Assembly: GCF_019429335.1 (NCBI RefSeq)
Contig: NZ_JAHYJB010000014.1
Coordinates: 1-42,008, forward strand
Direction: 5' to 3'
Length of the DNA: 42,008 nucleotides
Origin: Sulfurimonas sp.
GTDB taxonomy: Bacteria > Campylobacterota > Campylobacteria > Campylobacterales > Sulfurimonadaceae
Shown here: one piece after another, positions 33,221-41,328 of the stretch
How the letters are laid out: each line of letters begins with the position of its first letter
Position numbering within the stretch: the first letter of the stretch is position 1
The notes under the pieces: generated by a model
What the model saw: only the letters and a program-made list of their open reading frames with translations
Told to the model about the DNA's origin: nothing
Database searches by the model: none
Made by a program: the position numbers and the translations under genes

Positions 33221-34048
33221 ATGAAGATAGAACTTGCCGAGAGTTACGGTTTTTGTTTTGGCGTAAAAAGGGCTATTAAAATAGCTGAAGAGAATAAAAA
33301 CTCCTCGACTTACGGTCCGCTTATACATAACTCCAAAGAGATTGAACGCTTAGAGAAAGATTTCAAGGTTAGTCTGACGGATGACCACAAAAGTTTTGCT
33401 TCAGGGGAGAAGGCGGTTATACGCACGCACGGCATTCCGAAAAATGAACTTGAAGAGCTTGTTGCAAACAGGGTAAACGTTGTAGATGCGACATGTCCCT
33501 ATGTTACAAAACCGCAGCAGATTTGTCAGGAGATGAGCGAGCAGGGGTACGATATCATAATTTTTGGCGATGAAGCCCATCCAGAAATCAAGGGTGTTAA
33601 AAGCTATGCGACACACGGTGCAAGAGTTGTTACATCCCCGCTAGAACTCGAAGATTTAAAACTAAAAGAGAAGATAGCGCTTGTTGCCCAAACGACCAGA
33701 AAAGTTGAAGATTATTTAGAGATTGCAAACTATCTTATTCCTCGTTATAAAGAGGTAAGAGTATTTAACACTATCTGCAATGCAACATTTGAGAATCAGG
33801 AAGCTGTGAGAAAAATCTCTAAAAAAGCTGACGTTATGATAATTATAGGCGGGAAAAACTCATCAAATACGAAACAGCTCTTCAGTATCTCTCACGACAA
33901 CTGCAAAGACAGCTACCATATTGAAGATGAGAATGACTTGGATTGTTCATGGTTTAAGTCTAAAGAGTTTTGCGGAATCAGCGCAGGTGCATCTACCCCC
34001 GACTGGATTATTCAAAATGTTGTCAACGCAATACAAAAAAACTGCTAA
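33221..34048 (+). CDS. ispH: 4-hydroxy-3-methylbut-2-enyl diphosphate reductase
   Basis: A 275-residue iron-sulfur enzyme (also LytB) that makes IPP and DMAPP in the last step of the MEP isoprenoid pathway. The three cluster cysteines are C12 (GFCFGVKRAI), C90 (DATCPYV) and C184 (NTICNAT). Further motifs are TYGPLIHN, and SAGASTPDWII at the C-terminus. Length fits the short bacterial type. Its products feed the polyprenyl synthase encoded earlier in the window. A rho-independent terminator follows. Confidence 0.97.
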   Translation: MKIELAESYGFCFGVKRAIKIAEENKNSSTYGPLIHNSKEIERLEKDFKVSLTDDHKSFASGEKAVIRTHGIPKNELEELVANRVNVVDATCPYVTKPQQICQEMSEQGYDIIIFGDEAHPEIKGVKSYATHGARVVTSPLELEDLKLKEKIALVAQTTRKVEDYLEIANYLIPRYKEVRVFNTICNATFENQEAVRKISKKADVMIIIGGKNSSNTKQLFSISHDNCKDSYHIEDENDLDCSWFKSKEFCGISAGASTPDWIIQNVVNAIQKNC

Positions 34049-34050
34049 TT

Positions 34051-34076
34051 TCTCTCTTTTAGAGAGATTATTTTTT
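34051..34076 (+). terminator. Rho-independent terminator after ispH
   Basis: tctctct (34051-34057) and agagaga (34061-34067) form a 7-bp stem with a 3-base loop, followed after tta by six T. It closes the pheS-pheT-aroA-ispH unit. Confidence 0.65.
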
Positions 34077-34161
34077 AATAATTTCTACAATTTTTCTAAA
34101 CTCCATTCCTCCTCATAGCCTGTTTTTTACATAATTAATAAAAATATTATCAATAATTGGA

Positions 34162-34167
34162 TATACT
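34162..34167 (+). promoter_or_regulatory. -10 box for rpsA
   Basis: TATACT in tggatatactcac, 31 bases before the rpsA ATG and downstream of the ispH terminator. An agaggatagg ribosome-binding site follows. Confidence 0.4.
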
Positions 34168-34198
34168 CACGAAATTTTTATGTAACAGAGGATAGGTA

Positions 34199-35860
34199 AT
34201 GGCGTTCGATAACGAATCATTTGAAGAAGAAGAAAATTTTGCAGAGATGTTTGCTGCAAGCGAGAAACAGCAAGAGACAACTCGTATCGTAGAGGGTGAG
34301 ATTGTTGAAATCCAAGCGGATGAAAACAGAGCATTAGTAGGAGTAGGTGATAAACTAGAAGGTATTCTTAGTCTAGATGAAATTAGCGAAAACGGTACGT
34401 TAAAGTTTAACGTTGGCGATAAAATCAAGGTAATGGTTACCGGATACTACAATGAGCGTCCTAAGATATCATACAAAAAAGTTCAAGAGCAACAAAAAAC
34501 TATAGATTTTATTGATAAGCACAAAGAAGACTTTGAAGATATTATTATTGACGGTGTTATTACAAAGAAAAATCGTGGCGGCTATGTTGTAGAAGCTGAC
34601 GATGTTGCATTCTTTATGCCTCGTTCACTTGCTGCGTTTAAAGATACTGATGAAGTTATTGGGCGCAAAATAAAGGCTCAGGTTGTCAAGATTGATGAGG
34701 AGCAAAACTCTATTGTTGTATCTCGCCGCAAACTTTTCAATGACGAGCGCAAAAAGAAAAAAGAGGTTATCGACAAGCTGATGGAAGATGGCAACATTAT
34801 TGAGGGAACCATCAAGAAAATTACTAGTTACGGTATGTTCGTTGATGTTGGCGGAGTAGACGGTTTAGTTCACTACAACGAAATCAGCTACAAAGGTCCT
34901 GTAAACCCTTCTAAACTTTATAAAGAGGGCGACACCGTTATGGTTAAAGCTATCTCTTATGATAAAGATAAAAGACATCTTTCTCTCTCTATCAAAGCTG
35001 TTCAGTCTGACCCTTGGGCAGAAGTTGAGAGCGAATTAGACGAAGGCGATACAATTACTGTTACTGTTTCAAACATTGAAGCATACGGTGTATTTGTTGA
35101 CTTAGGAAACGACATTGAAGGTTTCTTACACATATCTGAAATCTCATGGGATAAAAACGTTAAAAATCCAAATGACTACCTAAAAGTAGGTCAAGAGATT
35201 GATGTTGAAGTTATAGAGATAAACCCTAAAACTCACAAGCTTCGCGTTTCACTAAAAAGACTTCTTGCAAAACCTTTTGATGAGTTTATGAAAAACTACA
35301 AAGAGGGTGATTTAATAAAAGGAACTGTAACGTCTCTTACAGATTTCGGCGCATTTGTTCGTATAGACGGTATCGAAGGGCTGTTACATAACCAAGATAT
35401 CTCATGGGACAAAAATGTTAAGTGTAAAGATATTTTAAAAGTCGGCGATGAAGTTGAAGTTAAAATAGCTAAAATCAATCCAGAAGACCAAAAAATTTCA
35501 CTAAACAGAAAAGCTCTTTTAGAGAGCCCTATTGATTCTTTTGCTAAAAACCATAAGTTAAACAGCGTTGTTACAGGAATAATTCGTGATATTAAAGATT
35601 TCGGTGTTTTCGTATCTTTAGAAGACGGCGTTGATGCGCTTATTCGCGACGAAGATCTTACTCCGCTTGAAAAAGCCTCTTTAGAGATAGGTCAAAAAAT
35701 TGAAGCAGCAATCGCTGTTATAGATACTAAACGTGACCGTATCCGTCTATCTGTTAAAAAACTTGACTATATTAAAAATCAAGCAATGCTTGATGAGATT
35801 AACGATGATGAAGCACACTCTTTAGGCGATTTAATTAAAGATAAATTTAAGCAAAAATAG
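34199..35860 (+). CDS. rpsA: 30S ribosomal protein S1
   Basis: A 553-residue mRNA-binding ribosomal protein. Six S1 (OB-fold) repeats can be read in order: two divergent N-terminal ones that dock on the ribosome, then four strong ones marked by SYGMFVDVGG, AYGVFVDLGN, DFGAFVRIDG and DFGVFVSLED. Six repeats is the full proteobacterial set. It has its own promoter candidate and follows a terminator, as expected for a highly expressed gene. The stop shares one base with the GTG of the next gene. Confidence 0.97.
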   Translation: MAFDNESFEEEENFAEMFAASEKQQETTRIVEGEIVEIQADENRALVGVGDKLEGILSLDEISENGTLKFNVGDKIKVMVTGYYNERPKISYKKVQEQQKTIDFIDKHKEDFEDIIIDGVITKKNRGGYVVEADDVAFFMPRSLAAFKDTDEVIGRKIKAQVVKIDEEQNSIVVSRRKLFNDERKKKKEVIDKLMEDGNIIEGTIKKITSYGMFVDVGGVDGLVHYNEISYKGPVNPSKLYKEGDTVMVKAISYDKDKRHLSLSIKAVQSDPWAEVESELDEGDTITVTVSNIEAYGVFVDLGNDIEGFLHISEISWDKNVKNPNDYLKVGQEIDVEVIEINPKTHKLRVSLKRLLAKPFDEFMKNYKEGDLIKGTVTSLTDFGAFVRIDGIEGLLHNQDISWDKNVKCKDILKVGDEVEVKIAKINPEDQKISLNRKALLESPIDSFAKNHKLNSVVTGIIRDIKDFGVFVSLEDGVDALIRDEDLTPLEKASLEIGQKIEAAIAVIDTKRDRIRLSVKKLDYIKNQAMLDEINDDEAHSLGDLIKDKFKQK

Positions 35861-36339
35861 TGCGAAAGATTCTAAAATGGCTCACTCCTCTCATAGCGTT
35901 AGGGGTAGCTGTTTTTATCATTTTTTTTCTTATTTCAATTAACTCAAATGAGACCTATATAAGACTCTCTCCGCTAGAGCACAAAAGCAGCGCAACAGTA
36001 GGAGAGGCTAAAAAAGTTTGGTTGAACCATTTTTCAAAGTCAGAAAAACTGGGATACTTCTATCCTGTCAATGAGGTTTTTATTCAAGTTGATTTGAATG
36101 AGAAAATAGTAAGCCAAACTGTATACAAACTCTCAGCACCGATATTGGACCCATATCAACTCTTCTGTTTAAAAGAGGAGTTAAAGCAACATCGATTAAA
36201 GTATTATCTAAAAAAAGATAAGAGCGGTGCTGAGCTGCTAATTTTCTCAAAGGACAGAGATAAACTAAATTCTCTAGTCGAAGTGTTAAAAAATTATCAA
36301 ATTTCAGCCAATGTCGGGCTGTACAAAGAGGATACGTAA
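35860..36339 (+). CDS. Single-pass membrane protein of unknown function
   Basis: A 159-residue protein with an N-terminal transmembrane helix (about 8-27) and a soluble, probably periplasmic, domain of about 130 residues. The end (LLIFSKDRDKLNSLVEVLKNYQISANVGLY) has the alternating strand-helix-strand look of a small alpha/beta fold, a little like SPOR domains, but I cannot assign it. The start is GTG overlapping the rpsA stop by one base and the stop shares a base with the serA ATG (taATG), so all three are coupled. An unknown membrane protein sits in the same place in C. jejuni (Cj0892c). Confidence 0.75.
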   Translation: MRKILKWLTPLIALGVAVFIIFFLISINSNETYIRLSPLEHKSSATVGEAKKVWLNHFSKSEKLGYFYPVNEVFIQVDLNEKIVSQTVYKLSAPILDPYQLFCLKEELKQHRLKYYLKKDKSGAELLIFSKDRDKLNSLVEVLKNYQISANVGLYKEDT

Positions 36340-37928
36340 TGCAAAAATATACTATAGTTGTTTGTGATCATATTCACGAAGCGGGTTTAGAGATGCTTCG
36401 CAATGATGAGAATATAAATTTTGTTATGGCTGCTGATGAAGACAAAGTAAAACTTTTAGACATTATCAAAAACGCTGATGTCGCAATAACAAGAAGTTCG
36501 ACTGATGTTGATGATAAGTTTATTGCTGCAGCAAAAAATATGAAAGCTATCGTGCGAGCAGGCGTTGGTGTTGACAATGTTGATATCCAAGGGTGTTCAA
36601 AAGAGGGAATAATTGTTATGAATGTTCCTACTGCAAACACTATTGCGGCGGTTGAACTAACCATGACGCATATGCTCTCATGTATGAGAATGTTTCCATA
36701 TTCACACAACCATCTAAAACATGATAGAGTGTGGAAAAGAGAGAAGTGGTACGGATATGAGATGAAGGGTAAGAAGCTCGGTGTTATCGGTTTTGGAAAT
36801 ATCGGAAGCCGCGTAGCAAAAAGAGCTCAGGCGTTTGAGATGGATATCGTCGCTTACGACCCATATATAAACCCTTCAAAAGTAACAGACTGCAATATGG
36901 TATACACTAAGAACTTTGAAGATATTTTAGCGTGCGATATTATTACTATCCACACGCCTAAAAATAAAGAGACTGTTAATATGATAGACAAAAAAGAGAT
37001 TGCAAAGATGAAAGACGGCGTGGTTTTAATCAACTGTGCTAGAGGTGGTCTCTACAACGAAGATGCTCTTTATGAGGGGCTAACAAGCGGTAAAATTCGT
37101 TTTGCAGGAATTGACGTATTTATGAAAGAACCTGCTACAAATCATCCGCTTCTTGACCTTGACAATGTAACTGTATCTCCTCACTTGGGTGCAAATACAT
37201 ATGAGTCTCAGTATAACATCGGTGTTCAGGCGGCTGAAAACGCAATTGCTGCAGCTAAGGGAATCTCTTACGCACACGCTATGAATCTTCCGATTGACGA
37301 GAGCAAAATACCGCCGTTTGTAAAACCGTTCTTGGAGATGGGGCAGAAGATTGGTTTCTTAGAATCTCAGCTTAACAAATCCCAGATTATCTCCATAAAA
37401 GTAAGCGGGCAGGGAGAGATTGCAAAATATGTAGACTCTCTTGCTACATTTGTTGCAGTAGGCGCGATGAGCCAAGTAAGTGATGACACTATCAACTATG
37501 TAAATGCTGATTTTATAGCAAAAGAGAAAGGTATCAAGGTTGAGTTTGAAGCGCTTCACGACTCATCTGTTTATAAAAATCTAATCACTATAAAACTGAC
37601 TACGGCTGAGGGCGGAACGACTACAATCAGCGCTACAATTTTTGATGATAACGTATTTAGAATCGTATCAATAGACGGCTTTGATATCGAGGTTGCTATT
37701 AAAGGCGACATGGTAATACTTAAAAACCAAGACGTTCCGGGTGTTATCGGAAACATCGGTTCTACTCTGGCAAAACACAATGTGAATATAGCGGACTTCT
37801 CGCTTGCTAGAAACGACAAAAAACAGGCACTCGCCGTTATTTTGGTTGACAGCATTATAAGTGATGTAACGCTAAGCGAACTGCTAAAAATTGACGCTTG
37901 TTTAAGCGTTCAGTACGCTAGATTATAG
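36339..37928 (+). CDS. serA: D-3-phosphoglycerate dehydrogenase
   Basis: A 529-residue NAD-dependent enzyme that oxidises 3-phosphoglycerate in the first step of serine synthesis. The Rossmann motif is GVIGFGNIGSRVA (about 148-160); NCARGGLYNEDAL and the His in PHLGANTYES are the catalytic region. After about residue 315 come the allosteric substrate-binding (intervening) domain and a C-terminal ACT domain (NQDVPGVIGNIGS), the long type usually inhibited by serine. Translationally coupled to the preceding membrane protein. Converges on the efflux operon across a structured spacer. Confidence 0.97.
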   Translation: MQKYTIVVCDHIHEAGLEMLRNDENINFVMAADEDKVKLLDIIKNADVAITRSSTDVDDKFIAAAKNMKAIVRAGVGVDNVDIQGCSKEGIIVMNVPTANTIAAVELTMTHMLSCMRMFPYSHNHLKHDRVWKREKWYGYEMKGKKLGVIGFGNIGSRVAKRAQAFEMDIVAYDPYINPSKVTDCNMVYTKNFEDILACDIITIHTPKNKETVNMIDKKEIAKMKDGVVLINCARGGLYNEDALYEGLTSGKIRFAGIDVFMKEPATNHPLLDLDNVTVSPHLGANTYESQYNIGVQAAENAIAAAKGISYAHAMNLPIDESKIPPFVKPFLEMGQKIGFLESQLNKSQIISIKVSGQGEIAKYVDSLATFVAVGAMSQVSDDTINYVNADFIAKEKGIKVEFEALHDSSVYKNLITIKLTTAEGGTTTISATIFDDNVFRIVSIDGFDIEVAIKGDMVILKNQDVPGVIGNIGSTLAKHNVNIADFSLARNDKKQALAVILVDSIISDVTLSELLKIDACLSVQYARL

Positions 37929-37934
37929 ACTAAA

Positions 37935-38037
37935 CTAACAATATGAGCAAAGCCCATATTGTTAGGTAGGGAGAAACCCCTAAGGCTACACACATCATTA
38001 GGATGTGTGAGAAATAAGCTTCCCTTTAATTTTTTTT
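37935..38037 (+). terminator. Structured spacer after serA, ending in a T run
   Basis: Three stem-loops in a row: ctaacaatatg/catattgttag (37935-37945 with 37955-37965), taggg/cccta (37967-37971 with 37978-37982), and cacacatc/gatgtgtg (37989-37996 with 38002-38009). The agggag of the second can instead pair with cttccct near 38019-38025, just before eight T (38030-38037). It most likely ends serA transcription, but it is more elaborate than a plain terminator. Confidence 0.5.
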
Positions 38038-38046
38038 AGAAAACTT

Positions 38047-39735
38047 CTACTCATCATCCAAATTAAAATGTCTATTTAAATCAGCTTTATAGAGCAGTAT
38101 CGGAACGATAATCAAGGATGCGATAACCGCTGCAATTGTTCCAAATATAAGAGCAACTCCAAGACCGCCAAATACTGCGTCACCGGCTAAAAGAGTCGAA
38201 GCAAGTATAATGGCTGCGGCGGTGAGAAAAATAGGTTTTGCGCGCGTTGCCGTAGCGTATGCAATCGCTTCAGCTTTTGGCATCTTCTCGTCTCTCATCA
38301 AAGAGGCTGTAAAGTCAATCAATAAAAGAGAGTTTCTTGAACTTATCCCGATAAGCGCTATAAAACCTATGAGCGACGTAGCAGTTAAAAAGAATGTATC
38401 CGAGGTGAAGAGATCCATTATGTAGTGTCCTACAATTACGCCGATAATTGATAAAAATGAGCCTAGAAGTATGATGCCGCTAAGTGTGTAGCTTTTATAA
38501 TAGATAACCATCAGTAAAAATATAAGCACAAGTGCTGCGATAAAAGCAGCTCCCAGCTCGACAAAAGTATCAAGAGTTACCTCCATCTCACCGTCCCAAA
38601 TCAGCTCATAAACTTGTCTGCTCTCTTTATCAGTTAGCTTAAGATTAAAGAGACCTGTTTTTTCTATCTCATATCTGTCGTCAAATGTCTTCAATATCGT
38701 ATCTCTTGCTTCCATAAGAGGGTAAACCTGAGAGACCATATCCGTCTCCGCCATTACGTTTGTCATCTTGTGGAGATTTTTGCTCATAATCATAGGGTTT
38801 GATTTTTTTGGCACGATAGAGACCAGCTCCGTAATAGGCGTCATCATGCCCATCTCATTCATCAGTTTTAGAGATGATAGTTTTGCATTAATGGCATTTA
38901 TATCTTTTGATGAGAATTTTTTGGACTCAAGGCCCAAAGAGAGGTAGATTGGTATCTGGTCGTTTGCCACATCAGAGTTTTTGACAGCTATCTGCATCCC
39001 CTCAAATGCAAGGTATAAAATGTCGTTTAGCTGTTTTATATTTACACCCGAGAGTGATGCTTTTGTGCTGTCAACTTCAACCTCAAACGTGTCATAAATA
39101 TCATCTTGCATAATCTCTACGTCAACAAGCCCAGCCGTGTTTTTAAAGACATCAGCTACTCTAAGGGAGAGCTCTCTGATGCCATCACTCTCTTGACCAT
39201 AAACTTCCGCCACAATTGCAGCTAAAACAGGAGGACCGGCAGGAGGCTCTACGAATGTGATGGTTGTGTTGCTATGGAGCTGCGTACACTCATTTTGGAT
39301 AAGCGGTCTTACTCTTTGAACCATAAAGTACGATGGCTCGTCACGGTGGTGTTTTTTTGTAAGATTTACGACTATTTCCGCCACATTTTCGCTGTTTTTA
39401 AAGTGAGAACCCTTGATTAGTCCTGCAAAATCAAGCGGAGCTCCCATGCCCAAAAATATCTCAAAATCGGTTATCTCTTTCTCTTTTTTAAGATGACCGG
39501 ATATGCACTCAGCTACTCTGGTAGTCTGCTCTATTGAGCTTCCCTCTGAGAGAGTTGCATAGATAGTGAATGTGTCGTTATTTTTCCCAGGAAGCATCTT
39601 TGCCAAAACCATCTTGCTCGGCGCAATCATAAGCACGGAGAGTATAAATGCCGCTAGCGTCGCTGCTAAGATTAGGTTTCTTTTTTTTGGGTTTTGGATA
39701 CCCTCAAAAACCGTATCTTGAAATTTTTTAAACAT
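38047..39735 (-). CDS. RND efflux permease, C-terminal half
   Basis: A 562-residue polypeptide equal to the second repeat of an AcrB-like pump: a first membrane helix (TM7 equivalent, about 19-42), a large periplasmic porter loop (to about 385), then five helices (TM8-TM12). TM10 carries GISSRNSLLLIDF, where AcrB has its essential lysine (here Arg), and KPIFLTAAAII keeps the conserved Thr. The ATG overlaps the stop of the N-terminal half by one base (TGATG on the minus strand) and has its own AGGAG eight bases upstream. It should work only together with the other half. Confidence 0.9.
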   Translation of the reverse strand: MFKKFQDTVFEGIQNPKKRNLILAATLAAFILSVLMIAPSKMVLAKMLPGKNNDTFTIYATLSEGSSIEQTTRVAECISGHLKKEKEITDFEIFLGMGAPLDFAGLIKGSHFKNSENVAEIVVNLTKKHHRDEPSYFMVQRVRPLIQNECTQLHSNTTITFVEPPAGPPVLAAIVAEVYGQESDGIRELSLRVADVFKNTAGLVDVEIMQDDIYDTFEVEVDSTKASLSGVNIKQLNDILYLAFEGMQIAVKNSDVANDQIPIYLSLGLESKKFSSKDINAINAKLSSLKLMNEMGMMTPITELVSIVPKKSNPMIMSKNLHKMTNVMAETDMVSQVYPLMEARDTILKTFDDRYEIEKTGLFNLKLTDKESRQVYELIWDGEMEVTLDTFVELGAAFIAALVLIFLLMVIYYKSYTLSGIILLGSFLSIIGVIVGHYIMDLFTSDTFFLTATSLIGFIALIGISSRNSLLLIDFTASLMRDEKMPKAEAIAYATATRAKPIFLTAAAIILASTLLAGDAVFGGLGVALIFGTIAAVIASLIIVPILLYKADLNRHFNLDDE

Positions 39736-41318
39736 CAGTGCTTCTCCTCAGCGTGAAAATCAGGTTTTTTTAACATTCTAGCCGCCAAATATGGTGTAAA
39801 AATATATGCTACAAAAAGTGAAGCGACAAGAGCAACGGGAACATTTGCGGGAATCGGTTTCATAAACTGTCCCATCATCTGCCCGACAAACGCCATTGGA
39901 ATCATCGTCATAATAATCGCCAGAGTCGCTATATTTGTCGGCGGTCCTATCTCATCCGTCGCCTCTATCATTATGTCGTCAACACTTTTGTTTGCCGAGG
40001 ATTTTGAGTGGTAGTGTCTGTGAATATTTTCAATAACGATAATAGCCGCATCAACCAAAAGCCCAAGTGAAAGAAGGAATGCAAAAAGGGTTATTCTGTT
40101 GATGGTCTGTCCTGTCAGATAAGCCACAAAAATGGTAATTGCCAAAATCGCGGGAACTGTAAAGGTTACTATAAGAGACTCTCTCCAGCCAAGCACGAGA
40201 ACTAGCAAAATCGCTATGATTACAATGGACAAAAGAAGGTGAAAGACAAGCTCGTTTACAGCTTCATTTGCTCTCTCTCCGTCGTTTCTTGTTATAACGT
40301 AGCCGATGTCGTTATTCTGTAAAAACTCTCTATAACTCTCTAGCTCGCTCTTAACTGCATCCGCGATAACTACTGCATTTGTGCCTTGAAGTTTTGAGAC
40401 GCTGAGCGTTACTTGGTTTTGCAGCGGCGAAAACTCTCCGTTATTATCTTTTTGGCTTATGCTTGCCGATTTGAAATTTTGTATGTCGTAAGAGCTTGTA
40501 ACTTTTGCGATTTGTCTTAGATAAATCGCAGAGCCCATATATTTTGCGATAATGATATTGCCTATATCATCTTCGCTCTCGATGGCATTTTTAACCCCGA
40601 GCATTATTATCTCATTCTCTTTGGTTCTGTTTTTTACAGCAGGAACGCTGTATGAGAGCGATTGAACCCCTTGGACAATCTGCCCCATTGAGATGTTGTA
40701 TCCTGAGAGTTTGTTCAGGTCTACTTCGATGTTAAACTGTCTTCTGTTTCCGCCTTTTAACTCAGTCACGGCGACGTTTTTTAGCCCGTTAATGTGGTGC
40801 TGAATATCTTTTACCCTCTCATAAAGCTCTGTTTTGCTCATGTTTTCGTTTTTTGAGTAAAAAGCTACGGATACAACTGGGATATCTACGTCGATATCAA
40901 GCGGTTTGATTATCGGATTCATCGCACCACGAGGAAACATGTCAGAGTTTTGCATGATTTTGTCATAAATCTTTAGGTTTGAGTTCTCTTTTGCCTCTCC
41001 TATAAAAAACGCTGCGTTTACGATGCCGACACTGTCCATAGCCATGCTTGAGATGTTCTCAACGCCTTTGACCTCTTTTAGTTTTCTCTCTAAGGGTTTG
41101 ACAATAACTCTTTGAATCTCGGCGGCGCTTGCTCCGGGAAGTGCGACAATTACGGTTGAGCCGCTTACTACCATCTGAGGGTTCTCTTCGCGCGGCATAA
41201 CATTTAGTGCGAGATATCCGATGGAGAGCAAAAATATGCCAAGAACAACGGTTAGCGGATTGCGCAAAAATCCTGCCGCGAGTTTTCCTGCAATATCTGT
41301 GGGTTCATAACTGCTCAT
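39735..41318 (-). CDS. RND efflux permease, N-terminal half
   Basis: A 527-residue polypeptide equal to the first repeat of an AcrB-like pump: TM1 (about 22-42), a long porter loop beginning MPREENPQ, then TM2-TM6, ending just after PYLAARML. TM4 has GLLVDAAIIVIENIHRHY: the first of AcrB's two proton-relay Asp is kept and the second is Ala, as in some heavy-metal (CusA-like) members. The substrate cannot be assigned; the porter loop looks more like multidrug types. The adaptor gene ends 10 bases upstream. Together with the C-terminal half it makes 1089 residues, the usual size of a full pump. Confidence 0.9.
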   Translation of the reverse strand: MSSYEPTDIAGKLAAGFLRNPLTVVLGIFLLSIGYLALNVMPREENPQMVVSGSTVIVALPGASAAEIQRVIVKPLERKLKEVKGVENISSMAMDSVGIVNAAFFIGEAKENSNLKIYDKIMQNSDMFPRGAMNPIIKPLDIDVDIPVVSVAFYSKNENMSKTELYERVKDIQHHINGLKNVAVTELKGGNRRQFNIEVDLNKLSGYNISMGQIVQGVQSLSYSVPAVKNRTKENEIIMLGVKNAIESEDDIGNIIIAKYMGSAIYLRQIAKVTSSYDIQNFKSASISQKDNNGEFSPLQNQVTLSVSKLQGTNAVVIADAVKSELESYREFLQNNDIGYVITRNDGERANEAVNELVFHLLLSIVIIAILLVLVLGWRESLIVTFTVPAILAITIFVAYLTGQTINRITLFAFLLSLGLLVDAAIIVIENIHRHYHSKSSANKSVDDIMIEATDEIGPPTNIATLAIIMTMIPMAFVGQMMGQFMKPIPANVPVALVASLFVAYIFTPYLAARMLKKPDFHAEEKH

Positions 41319-41328
41319 ATTTTAACCT

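Noticed and set aside
37940-38030. Cyclic-di-GMP or TPP riboswitch
   Set aside because: Short pieces (gcaaagcc, gtaggg) recall those aptamers, but the required motifs and order are missing, and the element lies at the 3' ends of two converging genes.
39720-39737. Programmed ribosomal frameshift joining the two RND halves
   Set aside because: The only slippery-looking run (ttt aaa aaa) lies after the stop codon of the first half, so it could not bypass that stop; re-initiation at AGGAG-ATG explains the arrangement better.
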